From contig NZ_CP018258.1 in the NCBI RefSeq assembly GCF_001953175.1, positions 1,020,210 to 1,084,209 on the forward strand: a DNA stretch of 64,000 nucleotides, read 5' to 3'. Positions 17,424 to 25,483 of this stretch are shown piece by piece; positions within the stretch are counted from its first letter, which is position 1, and every line of letters starts with the position of its first letter. The notes under the pieces are model-generated. The model had not been told where the DNA came from, searched no databases, and worked only from the letters and a program-made list of their open reading frames with translations. Position numbers and translations under genes: made by a program. Source of the stretch: Dehalogenimonas formicexedens (GTDB lineage Bacteria > Chloroflexota > Dehalococcoidia > Dehalococcoidales > Dehalococcoidaceae).

Positions 17424-19354
17424 TCGCTCCCTGGCTTCAAAAAAAGGATGGACAATGGGGGAAGATTCAGACTTAAAGAATGCGGGCGGCCGTGCATCGG
17501 CACAGGTCTCGATTCTATGCTTCCGAGGTTACCCCAGCCGCTGCCGCCGTAGCAATCGGCATCGCTGTTTAAAAGCTCCCGGTACCAGCCTGCTTCCGGA
17601 ACTCCGACTTTATAATTCCGCTTGGGCACCGGCGTAAAGTTGCACAGGACCAGCATTTTATTGCCGTCGCGGTCCCTGCGGATGAATGACAATGTGCTGT
17701 TTTCAGAATCGTCAGGATCGATCCATCCGAAACCATCGGCTTCGCAGTCAAGCTGATGCAGAGCCGATTCCTTCCGGTACAGCCGGTTCAAATCGGTTAT
17801 CCAGCGCGAGACGCCCTGGTGCGGAGCGTACTGCAGCAGAGACCATTCGAGCTCTCCCTCATGGTTCCATTCCCGCCGCTGGCCGAACTCGCCGCCCATA
17901 AACACCAATTTCTTCCCGGGCTGGGCGTACTGGTAACCTAACAGAAGCCGCAGGTTGGCAAATTTCTGCCAATCGTCACCGGGCATTTTTGACAGAAGAG
18001 ACGATTTACCGTGGACAACCTCGTCGTGGGATAAAGGCAAAACAAAATTCTCCGAATAGGCATATAACTTTCGGAAATTCAATTCACGCTGGTGATATTT
18101 TCGAAAAACCGGGTCTCGCGACAGGTATCTCAACGAATCGCTCATCCAACCCATATCCCATTTGTAACCAAAGCCGAGCCCGCCCAGGTATACCGGCCGG
18201 GAAACCATGGGCCATGAGGTCGATTCCTCGGCAATGGTCTGGATTCCGGGACATTCACGGTAGACTCCTTCATTGAGCTGGCGCAGGAAGTCCACCGCCT
18301 CCAGATTCTCGCGCCCGCCAAACTTGTTCGGAATCCATTCTCCCGGTTTTCTGGAGTAGTCCAGGTATAACATCGATGCCACGGCGTCCACCCGTAACCC
18401 GTCGACGTGGTATTTGTCCAACCAGTAGAGGGCACTGGATAGAAGGAAACTCTTGACCTCCTGCCTGCCATAGTTGAAAAGAAGACTTTTCCATTCCGGA
18501 TGCAGACCTTGCCTAGGGTCTTCATGTTCATATAAGTGGCTGCCGTCAAAATATGCCAATCCATGCCGGTCATCAGGGAAATGTGAAGGCACCCAATCCA
18601 GGATGACGCCGATACCGCGCTGATGGAGGTAATCTATGAGATACATCAAATCCTGCGGGGAGCCGTAGCGGCTGGTAGGCGCAAAATAGCCGGTAATCTG
18701 ATAACCCCAGGATCCATAGAAAGGGTGCTCCATCACGGGAAGCAGTTCTACATGGGTAAATCCGGTCCTGGTCACGTAATCAGCAAGTTCAGGCGCGATT
18801 TCACGATAGGTCATCCACCGGTTGCCCTGGCCCTCGGCTCTTTTCCAGGAACCGAGGTGCAATTCGTATATCGAGACCGGAGCATCGGTCTTGATCCGCG
18901 GCCCGCGGCCTTCCATCCACTCCGAATCGTGCCAATCATACCGGAGATCGCTAATTACGGAAGCGGTTTTAGGCGGGGTTTCAGCGGAAAAAGCGAAGGG
19001 GTCGGCTTTTTCAACCTCATAATCATTGATTTTAGACCTGATGTAATACTTGTACCGCGCGCCGCTAGCCGCCCGGGAAACAAATCCCTCCCAGACACCG
19101 GGGTTGTCCCGGACCTGGAGCGGGTTCGCGCTTTTGTCCCAGCCGTTGAAATCTCCAATGACCGAAACGGTTAACGCATTGGGCGCCCAAACAGCGAAAT
19201 GGGTGCCCGGAACACCACCGATGCTGCCAATATGGGCTCCAAATTTTTCATATAACCTGGCATGAGTCCCCTCGTTAAAGAGGTAAATATCCCCCTCGGT
19301 GAACCACCGATTCGAGGCAGCCTTTCCAGCCGGGGTTGATTTGCGGTTCTTTAT
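17420..19354 (-). CDS. glgB: 1,4-alpha-glucan branching enzyme, no canonical start codon
   Basis: A GH13 branching enzyme of about 644 residues that introduces alpha-1,6 branches into glycogen. The N-terminal CBM48 domain is present (GTHFAVWAPNA, VIGDFNGWD, GVWEGFV). The catalytic barrel follows with YELHLGSW, VELLPVMEHPFYGSWGYQ, GLRVDAVASM (nucleophile Asp), AEESTSWP (acid Glu) and LPLSHDEVVHGK, then a C-terminal beta domain. The first in-frame ATG (18916) would delete CBM48, yet the frame is coding back to a stop at 19355. A GGAGG ribosome binding site (19365-19361) sits 6 bases before an ATA at 19354, so I place the start there. Either ATA initiates, or the base is a mutation or error. Transcribed toward, and overlapping, the ROK kinase. 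Confidence 0.85.
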   Translation of the reverse strand: MKNRKSTPAGKAASNRWFTEGDIYLFNEGTHARLYEKFGAHIGSIGGVPGTHFAVWAPNALTVSVIGDFNGWDKSANPLQVRDNPGVWEGFVSRAASGARYKYYIRSKINDYEVEKADPFAFSAETPPKTASVISDLRYDWHDSEWMEGRGPRIKTDAPVSIYELHLGSWKRAEGQGNRWMTYREIAPELADYVTRTGFTHVELLPVMEHPFYGSWGYQITGYFAPTSRYGSPQDLMYLIDYLHQRGIGVILDWVPSHFPDDRHGLAYFDGSHLYEHEDPRQGLHPEWKSLLFNYGRQEVKSFLLSSALYWLDKYHVDGLRVDAVASMLYLDYSRKPGEWIPNKFGGRENLEAVDFLRQLNEGVYRECPGIQTIAEESTSWPMVSRPVYLGGLGFGYKWDMGWMSDSLRYLSRDPVFRKYHQRELNFRKLYAYSENFVLPLSHDEVVHGKSSLLSKMPGDDWQKFANLRLLLGYQYAQPGKKLVFMGGEFGQRREWNHEGELEWSLLQYAPHQGVSRWITDLNRLYRKESALHQLDCEADGFGWIDPDDSENSTLSFIRRDRDGNKMLVLCNFTPVPKRNYKVGVPEAGWYRELLNSDADCYGGSGWGNLGSIESRPVPMHGRPHSLSLNLPPLSILFLKPGSE

Positions 19355-19601
19355 TCAATTCCTCCGGAACCGTTTCCGCGGCAATTATACGCCGTTCGGT
19401 TTTGAATCACTTAATTCGATTTTACGGTATTCAGATATATATTCGAAACAGCCGCCTCCAAATAAATTCAAGCCCGTGAGCAAGCAAGTATTTGTTGCAG
19501 GGAAAAATGCGTAACTAAAACGACAACAATTCGTAAGGTTACCAATTACCTTATGATTGAAAGTCGGCGATAATGTTTTACAAACTACTGTGGAGAATCA
19601 G

Positions 19602-19817
19602 ATGGCACAGCTATTTAAACAGATCGATCAATCCGGGTTATCACGGCTCCGCGAACTCGAAAAGGACATGGGCGAGGGCATGAAGCTTATCGCTCTTGAG
19701 AAACGCCCTCAGCTACATGACATCAGAAGCAAGCCATTGGCTTTTCAACAGCTGGAACGCGATCTTGATACCACTTTGCTGGTGTATTTCGGCTCGGAAC
19801 AGACCGGTTGGCGCTAG
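19602..19817 (+). CDS. Small hypothetical protein
   Basis: A 71-residue cytoplasmic protein, mainly helical and charged, with no motif I recognise. I place the start at the ATG at 19602 because GGAG lies 6 bases before it; an in-frame TTG at 19557 has no ribosome binding site. It stands alone between the divergent glgB gene and the glycosyltransferase. The regular Leu and Arg/Glu pattern suggests a short coiled coil or helical bundle. Confidence 0.55.
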   Translation: MAQLFKQIDQSGLSRLRELEKDMGEGMKLIALEKRPQLHDIRSKPLAFQQLERDLDTTLLVYFGSEQTGWR

Positions 19818-20004
19818 TGGTTCTACCCTTGAGGTTCCCGGGAATCAAGTTTCCGAAATACTTAGCGAAAATTAGGTACCAACCGGGTGACCTTTAGGTA
19901 TTTGTACCAATTCCCCTGCTTTATCCGCAGGCTGGATAATACGTCTTGCCGACAGATTTCATCGGCCACAAACATCGGCGATTCATTTTTCATGGAACTC
20001 GGGA

Positions 20005-21291
20005 TTGAACACTAAATCGAAAAGCCTGAATACAACCTTTATCCTTCTTTCGTTCGAGGGACCGGACCGGTATTCGCTCGCCGGGGGCTTGGGCGCCCGC
20101 ATTTCCAACCTGAGCCACTGCCTGGGCAGAAATTATAATACCCACCTGTTTTTTATCGGCGATCCCAGGCGCCGTGGCGAAGAACCGCAGCCGGACAGCC
20201 ACCTGACGCTGCACCGGTGGTGCCAATGGATATCCGAATACAATCCCAACGGCGTTTACCAGGGAGAAAACGAAAAGGTCGAAGATTACAGCCGGTCTAT
20301 CCCCCCGTACGTTATCGAGACGATCATCCGGCCGGCAGTTGAACGCCAGGAAAACGTCGTGGTTCTTTCGGAAGAATGGCATACCGCTGAAGCTACCTGC
20401 CGCCTGGGAGAACAATTGCTTGCCGCGGGCTTGCGAAATGGTACCGAAATCCTGTGGAACGCCAACAATACCTTTGGATTTGACCGGATCGATTGGAAAA
20501 GGCTGGCGGCGAACTCCACGGTGACTACCGTCAGCAAATACATGAAGCACGTGATGAGAGAAAAGGGCATCAATTCAGTGGTGATCCCGAACGGCATTCC
20601 AGAGGCCATGGTCAGCGACGTCGACGACCGCGAATCGTCGGAACTGAGAGCCAGGTTGAAGCGGGATTTGCTGTTCACTAAAGTCGCCCGGTTCGACCCC
20701 ACCAAAGGCTGGAATGAGGCGATAGAAGCCACTGCCAGATTGAAAAGGGCCGGCAAAAAGCCCATTCTGCTGGCCCGCGGCGGCATTGAGCCATTCGGAG
20801 AAGAAGTACTTTACAACGCTCATCAGCTCGGATTAAGGGTCAAAGATGTGTTTTCTGACAGCCATAAACCTTCCGACTGTCTGAGTGCGGTTGCCCAGGG
20901 GACGCAGGACGCCGACCTGGTCAACATGAAATTCCACTGCAGCCCTCAACTTCTAAGGGTCCTGTACAATGCCTCCGACGCGGTTCTGGCCAACAGCCGC
21001 CATGAACCGTTCGGCCTGGTGGGACTGGAAGCGATGGCGGCCGGCGGCGTCGCCTTTACCGGCGGCACGGGCGAGGACTATGCCAGGCACATGGATAACG
21101 CCATCGTACTTGAATCAACCGATCCCAGGGAAATCGAAGATTATGTCACCTACCTTGATACAAATGATCCCCACGAAGACAAGATCCGCAGTTCCGCCAG
21201 GGCAACCGCTAAATCCTATACCTGGGAGGCGGTAGTCAAAGGCTTGATGGAAAAAGTCTCCGGCGACCGGGATAAATCTTACGCGGTTTAA
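20005..21291 (+). CDS. GT-B glycosyltransferase (GT4/GT5-like)
   Basis: A 428-residue retaining glycosyltransferase. The N-terminal domain opens with a glycine-rich loop (YSLAGGLGARISNL) like that of glycogen/starch synthases. The C-terminal domain has KVARFDPTKGWNEAI, and the nucleotide-sugar site NSRHEPFGLVGLEAMAAGG with the E-x7-E pattern. It may transfer glucose to a glucan or make a disaccharide; given the glycogen genes in this window and no obvious glgA, a role as glycogen synthase substitute is possible but unproven. The TTG start (20005) has only a weak ribosome binding site. There is no signal peptide or membrane helix. Confidence 0.85.
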   Translation: MNTKSKSLNTTFILLSFEGPDRYSLAGGLGARISNLSHCLGRNYNTHLFFIGDPRRRGEEPQPDSHLTLHRWCQWISEYNPNGVYQGENEKVEDYSRSIPPYVIETIIRPAVERQENVVVLSEEWHTAEATCRLGEQLLAAGLRNGTEILWNANNTFGFDRIDWKRLAANSTVTTVSKYMKHVMREKGINSVVIPNGIPEAMVSDVDDRESSELRARLKRDLLFTKVARFDPTKGWNEAIEATARLKRAGKKPILLARGGIEPFGEEVLYNAHQLGLRVKDVFSDSHKPSDCLSAVAQGTQDADLVNMKFHCSPQLLRVLYNASDAVLANSRHEPFGLVGLEAMAAGGVAFTGGTGEDYARHMDNAIVLESTDPREIEDYVTYLDTNDPHEDKIRSSARATAKSYTWEAVVKGLMEKVSGDRDKSYAV

Positions 21292-21338
21292 GCCTGAATC
21301 TGCAGAATTCCACCTCGTTGTGGTATCCTTGGGACACC

Positions 21339-21857
21339 ATGCAGGATACAAGCCACCAATTCGCCGGAAGACCTGTTCCTTTCCCTGTCCTGATTTTGGG
21401 TGTCGGCAACATCCTTTTATCGGACGAAGGCGTCGGCGTGCGGGTCGTTGAGGAATTAAAGAAACGGCCCTTGCCGGAGGGAGTCGAAGTCGTTGACGGC
21501 GCCACCCGGGCAATGGAACTCATCGACATCATACGGGGACGCGAGAAGGTCATAATCATTGATGCCCTTGATGCCGAAGCGGAGCCCGGCGCGGTATTCA
21601 AGTTCGGCGTGGAGCAATTAGTGGAAACAAGGAAGATGAGCGTCTCGGTACACGATATCGGCGTTCATGAAGCGCTGTTCCTGCTTAATCTGACCGCTGA
21701 ATTACCGGGAGACATCGTCTTTTACGGCATCCAGCCGGGCAGCCTGGAATTGCATGAAGGCCTTTCCGGGCCCGTTGAGGCGGCAGCCGGAAAAGTGCTC
21801 GAACTCGTCTTGCAAGACCTTCGGAACATAGCGCCCACGGGTGAACTGAACGCATAA
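21339..21857 (+). CDS. Hydrogenase maturation protease (HyaD/HybD/HycI family)
   Basis: A 172-residue endopeptidase of the family that trims the C-terminus of [NiFe]-hydrogenase large subunits after nickel insertion. Key features are the N-terminal LGVGNILLSDEGVGVRVVEEL, whose Glu/Asp are the metal-contact residues, the IIIDALDAEAEPG segment, and SVHDIGVHEALFL with the second conserved Asp and His. I start at the ATG at 21339; an upstream GTG adds seven unlikely residues. No hydrogenase structural gene is nearby, so its substrate must be encoded elsewhere. Just before the ATG a TGG-TATCCT sequence could be an extended -10 box. Confidence 0.85.
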   Translation: MQDTSHQFAGRPVPFPVLILGVGNILLSDEGVGVRVVEELKKRPLPEGVEVVDGATRAMELIDIIRGREKVIIIDALDAEAEPGAVFKFGVEQLVETRKMSVSVHDIGVHEALFLLNLTAELPGDIVFYGIQPGSLELHEGLSGPVEAAAGKVLELVLQDLRNIAPTGELNA

Positions 21858-21899
21858 TTTGCGCCATAACCGGATATTTTGTTACACTTCCCGATACAT

Positions 21900-21972
21900 G
21901 GGCCGCTAGCTCAGTTGGTAGAGCACCTGACTTTTAATCAGGTTGTGCTGGGTTCGAGCCCCAGGCGGCTCA
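21900..21972 (+). tRNA. tRNA-Lys (anticodon TTT)
   Basis: A complete cloverleaf can be drawn. The acceptor stem GGGCCGC pairs with GCGGCTC (one G-U pair), the D arm is GCTC..GAGC, and the anticodon stem CCTGA/TCAGG encloses loop CTTTTAA with anticodon TTT. The T arm is CTGGG-TTCGAGC-CCCAG and the discriminator base is A. CCA is not encoded. Confidence 0.96.
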
Positions 21973-21992
21973 CTCTCGAAAAACCCTTAGCA

Positions 21993-22020
21993 AAAAGGCC
22001 ATCTTTTCAGATGGCCTTTT
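21993..22020 (+). terminator. Intrinsic terminator of tRNA-Lys
   Basis: AAAAGGCCATC and GATGGCCTTTT form an 11-bp stem with a 6-base loop (TTTTCA) whose 3' arm ends in four T. It follows the tRNA by about 20 bases. Confidence 0.85.
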
Positions 22021-22053
22021 CTTGTTGTAGCCTGCCAGACCGCGGTCTGCCGC

Positions 22054-22290
22054 CTAAGATGGGTGCCCGTCCGGGAGCGATCCGCTCGGGACATACCCGT
22101 GGCAACTGATGCAATCCGTATTACCATTTGTGGTTGGTGGAATTCCATCGGTAGGCGCCAATGTGGTAATTGGAGGGGATGTCGTCACCGGCACCTCGGT
22201 ATTTTGCTGGGCGCCGGCCTTGGAGGCACAGCCTCCCAACACCACAATAACGCCAATTGCGATTATAATTCCCAGAAGCTTTGTCTTCAT
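22054..22290 (-). CDS. Tiny lipoprotein with a CXXCH haem-binding motif
   Basis: A 78-residue exported lipoprotein. The signal sequence ends in lipobox LGGC (Cys about 21), then comes a Thr/Pro-rich spacer, and a single CISCH motif lies about 15 residues from the C-terminus (DCISCHGYVPSG). CXXCH is the covalent haem c site, but the chain is far too short for a normal class I cytochrome c fold, so it is either a minimal haem carrier or a fragment of a multihaem-type repeat. It would be anchored on the outer face of the membrane. The opposite-strand tRNA terminator lies downstream of it. Confidence 0.7.
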   Translation of the reverse strand: MKTKLLGIIIAIGVIVVLGGCASKAGAQQNTEVPVTTSPPITTLAPTDGIPPTTNGNTDCISCHGYVPSGSLPDGHPS

Positions 22291-22431
22291 ACCACTCCCC
22301 TTAACCTGTTACTAATTTTAATCCTTTGGCCGCATTATGTCTAATCCTTTATATATTAGTTGGCATATTTAATATCCTAAAATCGTTTGGCCTTGATGTT
22401 ATAATAAACTCAAAATCTTTGAGGGACAGCT

Positions 22432-23232
22432 TTGACCGACATTCTTCACAATAAAAACGCTTCCACCCGATTTCAGATCCTGGTGGAAATTGCTTCAAAA
22501 GGCCCCGCCATCGAGCAGAAAGCCATCGCCGTCAACCTCAACATCACGCCGCAGGCTATCTCCGACTATTTGAAACACATGACCGCCGACGGTTTGGTGT
22601 CCTCCGAAGGGCGCTCCCGGTACCGGGTTACCACAAACGGCGTTAACTGGATGCTGAGAGAACTCCGGGCGTTGAACGATTACGTCAACCTTGCCGAGCG
22701 CGCGGTTACAGATATTGCGGTAAATGCCGCAATCGCGGAAGCCAGGATTACAGAGGGTCAGGTTGTCGGTCTGGTAATGAAAGAGGGTATCCTCTCCGCC
22801 CGGCCGGAACAGAACGGCGGAGCTTGGGGCCTGGCATCACAGAACGCCGATCCGGGAGAAGATGTGGGCGTTTCCGGCGTTAAGGGCATCATCCCGCTAA
22901 AACTAGGCAAGATCTCCCTGGCGATTGTTCCCGGCATCCTCGAGGGAGGCTCCCGAAGCACCGATCTTTCACGTTTAAAGGCACTGGTGCGTGGTAATAG
23001 GCATGTCGCCGCCGCGGGCATAGAAGCCTACGCCGCTTTGCGAAAAATCGAAGTCGAACCAAGATATTTTTACGCCGTACCCCAGGTCGCGGTTGAAGCG
23101 GTGCGCTATGGCCTTGAAGTGATCATCGTCGCAGTGGCTGAGGAGTTGCCCGCGCTGACAAAGATCTTATCCGAGGCCGAAATCAAACCGGATTTGATCG
23201 ATCTCCGGATAAAACCCAAGACCATTTCTTAA
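22432..23232 (+). CDS. Winged-helix regulator with conserved C-terminal domain
   Basis: A 266-residue protein. The N-terminal 75 residues form a MarR/ArsR-type winged helix (RFQILVEIASKG, then IAVNLNITPQAISDYLKHM as recognition helix, then DGLVSSEGRSRYRVT as wing). The remainder is an alpha/beta domain with GVKGIIPLKLGKISLAIVPGI and a late VRYGLEVIIVAVAEELP strand; it looks like the sensor domain seen in archaeal-type HTH regulators and may bind a small ligand. A TTG start (22432) follows GAGGG. It lies 66 bases before the cobyrinate amidotransferase gene on the same strand, so it might control corrinoid synthesis; this is inferred from position only. Confidence 0.7.
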   Translation: MTDILHNKNASTRFQILVEIASKGPAIEQKAIAVNLNITPQAISDYLKHMTADGLVSSEGRSRYRVTTNGVNWMLRELRALNDYVNLAERAVTDIAVNAAIAEARITEGQVVGLVMKEGILSARPEQNGGAWGLASQNADPGEDVGVSGVKGIIPLKLGKISLAIVPGILEGGSRSTDLSRLKALVRGNRHVAAAGIEAYAALRKIEVEPRYFYAVPQVAVEAVRYGLEVIIVAVAEELPALTKILSEAEIKPDLIDLRIKPKTIS

Positions 23233-23298
23233 CCGTTGACCGGTTAAACCCCACAGGATTATAATCAATTATACTTAAGTTCCCAACGAGAGGTTCGT

Positions 23299-24681
23299 TT
23301 GAATATTCCCCGTTTCGTGATTGCCGGGACCTCAAGCGGCGTCGGTAAAACGACCATTGCCACCGGAATAACCTACGCCCTCCACCGCCGCGGCCTCAAA
23401 GTCCAACCGTTCAAATGCGGGCCGGACTATATCGATCCGGGTTATCTCAGCCTGGCAACTGCCGGACACTGCCACAACCTCGATTCCTGGATGCTGCCGG
23501 AGGGTAACCTCAAAGAACTTTTCAGTTATTTCAACCGGGACAAGGATATAGCCGTTGTCGAGGGGGTCATGGGCCTATATGACGGCCACCGCAAGCCCGG
23601 GGGCGGCGGCAGCACCGCCAAAATCGCGAAAATCATTGACGCGCCGGTTATCCTGGTACTTAATATCGCCAAGATGAGCGAAAGCGCCGCAGCCATGGCC
23701 CTGGGCTATTGCACCTACGACCCTGATGTCAGGGTCTCCGGCGTCATTCTTAACCAGGTGGGCAGCCAGACACACCTTCGCTCCGCCAAAGATGCCATCG
23801 AGGAGCGCTGCGGCGTTCCGGTAATCGGCTACCTGCCGAAAACCGCTGACCTGACCCTGCCTGAAAGACACCTCGGCCTGGTACCGGTGGCGGAGCGGGG
23901 CAATGAGAAGAACTTTCTTGATGAGCTGGGTGATCTCATCGAAAAGCATATCGACCTTGACGCCCTGCTGGATTTGGCTCGAAAGGCTCCGGAGTTCGTA
24001 CTGGAACCAAGCCCCGTCCTGTTTCCCGGCGAATCCGTTCCGGCACGCTGCCGTATCGCCGTGGCCAGGGACGAGGCCTTCAATTTTTATTACGAGGCCA
24101 ATATCGAAATGCTCCGGGCGTGGGGGGCGGAAATCATCAATTTCAGCCCGGTATCGGACGCTTCCTTACCCGAGCGAACCGACGGCGTATATATAGGGGG
24201 CGGATTTCCGGAGATTTTTCTGCGGGAACTCGAAGCCAACCTGGCAATGAAGCAATCCATACGCGACGCCGTAGCGTCCGGGCGGCCGGTTTACGCCGAA
24301 TGCGGCGGCCTTATGTATCTCTCCCAGGGAATCGCCGATTTCCGGGGCAACCGCTATGAAATGGTCGGGCTGCTACCGGGTTATTGCGCAATGCAGAATA
24401 AGCTCCAGCGCCTGGGCTATACCAAAGCCCAATCGCTGAAATCAACGCCCATCGCCGAACAGGGGCAGCCTATCCGCGGCCACCTGTTCCATTGGTCGCG
24501 CCTCGACGAACCGGACCAGGCGGTAGCGGCGTACCAGGTCACCGATCCCAAAGAGCAACTCGAAGGATTCGTCCTTGGTCCCAAAAACAACCTGCTGGCC
24601 AGCTACCTCCACCTGCATTTCGGCAGCGATCCCAGGCTGGCAAAAAGGTTCATTGAGACAGCGGCGGCAGCCAAGGGTTAA
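23299..24681 (+). CDS. cbiA: Cobyrinic acid a,c-diamide synthase
   Basis: A 460-residue two-domain amidotransferase of the CobB/CbiA family, which amidates the a and c side chains of cobyrinic acid in corrinoid synthesis using ATP and glutamine. The N-terminal P-loop is GTSSGVGKTTIATG. The segment KCGPDYIDPGYL follows, then EGVMGLYDG. The glutaminase part has the nucleophile Cys in YAECGGLMYL (about residue 335) and the closing catalytic His in SYLHLHFGSD. The TTG start at 23299 is preceded by GAGAGG with 5-base spacing. No other cobalamin genes are adjacent, so it probably serves corrinoid salvage or a pathway encoded elsewhere. Confidence 0.92.
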   Translation: MNIPRFVIAGTSSGVGKTTIATGITYALHRRGLKVQPFKCGPDYIDPGYLSLATAGHCHNLDSWMLPEGNLKELFSYFNRDKDIAVVEGVMGLYDGHRKPGGGGSTAKIAKIIDAPVILVLNIAKMSESAAAMALGYCTYDPDVRVSGVILNQVGSQTHLRSAKDAIEERCGVPVIGYLPKTADLTLPERHLGLVPVAERGNEKNFLDELGDLIEKHIDLDALLDLARKAPEFVLEPSPVLFPGESVPARCRIAVARDEAFNFYYEANIEMLRAWGAEIINFSPVSDASLPERTDGVYIGGGFPEIFLRELEANLAMKQSIRDAVASGRPVYAECGGLMYLSQGIADFRGNRYEMVGLLPGYCAMQNKLQRLGYTKAQSLKSTPIAEQGQPIRGHLFHWSRLDEPDQAVAAYQVTDPKEQLEGFVLGPKNNLLASYLHLHFGSDPRLAKRFIETAAAAKG

Positions 24682-25389
24682 TTATTTTCGAGCGTCGATC
24701 CGGGCAAAGCCGTGGATCAGCGGAAAACGGGCGACTCCGAAAACTTCGTTCGACCTCAGGAATCCGAGGAAGATAATAATAATCCCGGCGAGTTCCAGAA
24801 AATAAAAGAGGGTCATATCGCCCGAAAGCCTCATGTTGGTACCCCCCATCGCCGGGAGGATGGCGCCAAACGCGATCAGGATGTTGGACGTTACGCGGTG
24901 TTTCATCAGGCGCTTCCGCCAGAAGAACCAGGCGCTGTACAGAGCGCCGCCGGCCAGCGCCAAAGTGCCGAAAATATTAAGGATAACCGTCAAAGCGACG
25001 ATGCCGCCGGGCATGATTCCGGCCTCCAGTCCGGTCATCCCGGTGACATCAATGTCAACTGTTAAGACTTTGAATGCCGCGTATACCGAGATCCCGGCCA
25101 AAATGATCATGATAACGTTCGCCGTCCCTCTTTTTAACAGCAGGTAGAGAGTGCCCATCCCCAGCCAGGCAGCCACCAGGATAGCGCCGAAAAGATACCA
25201 GGTCTTATACACTGCCTCGGTGATGCCGCTGTTGTTGGCGATAAATTCCGAGCCGGCGCTAATGGTGTACATCAGCAGACCGAGACACCATACCAGCTGA
25301 TACGGTCGCCGGTGGGCGAAAAACTGGTCTAGGACAAGAACAGCGAAAATGAGGCTGACGATGGATGTGATCAACGGAACGACAGTCAT
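24682..25389 (-). CDS. Seven-helix membrane protein of unknown function
   Basis: A 235-residue integral membrane protein with about seven hydrophobic helices, spread evenly from residue 3 to 215, linked by short polar loops. A charged patch, FWRKRLMKHRV, lies between helices five and six, and the C-terminus ends basic. The helix count and length recall sensory rhodopsin-like or DUF-type seven-helix proteins, but no retinal Lys motif is evident and I assign no family. It converges end-to-end with the amidotransferase gene, with stop codons directly adjacent. Confidence 0.7.
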   Translation of the reverse strand: MTVVPLITSIVSLIFAVLVLDQFFAHRRPYQLVWCLGLLMYTISAGSEFIANNSGITEAVYKTWYLFGAILVAAWLGMGTLYLLLKRGTANVIMIILAGISVYAAFKVLTVDIDVTGMTGLEAGIMPGGIVALTVILNIFGTLALAGGALYSAWFFWRKRLMKHRVTSNILIAFGAILPAMGGTNMRLSGDMTLFYFLELAGIIIIFLGFLRSNEVFGVARFPLIHGFARIDARK

Positions 25390-25447
25390 CTTTTACCCCC
25401 CGGTTTTCTTCATTCTACACTACCTTCAACGAAATTCGGTATAAGCT

Positions 25448-25477
25448 TTGCCGGCATTGGTCCATTTTTGAGATAAT
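25448..25477 (+). promoter_or_regulatory. Promoter giving a leaderless rlmN mRNA
   Basis: TTGCCG (25448-25453), an 18-bp spacer and GATAAT (25472-25477) end six bases before the GTG start of rlmN. Transcription should begin at or next to the start codon. Confidence 0.5.
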
Positions 25478-25483
25478 CTAGGG

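Noticed and set aside
18623-19174. 183-residue plus-strand reading frame
   Set aside because: It is antisense to the N-terminal half of glgB, whose conserved domains are on the minus strand.
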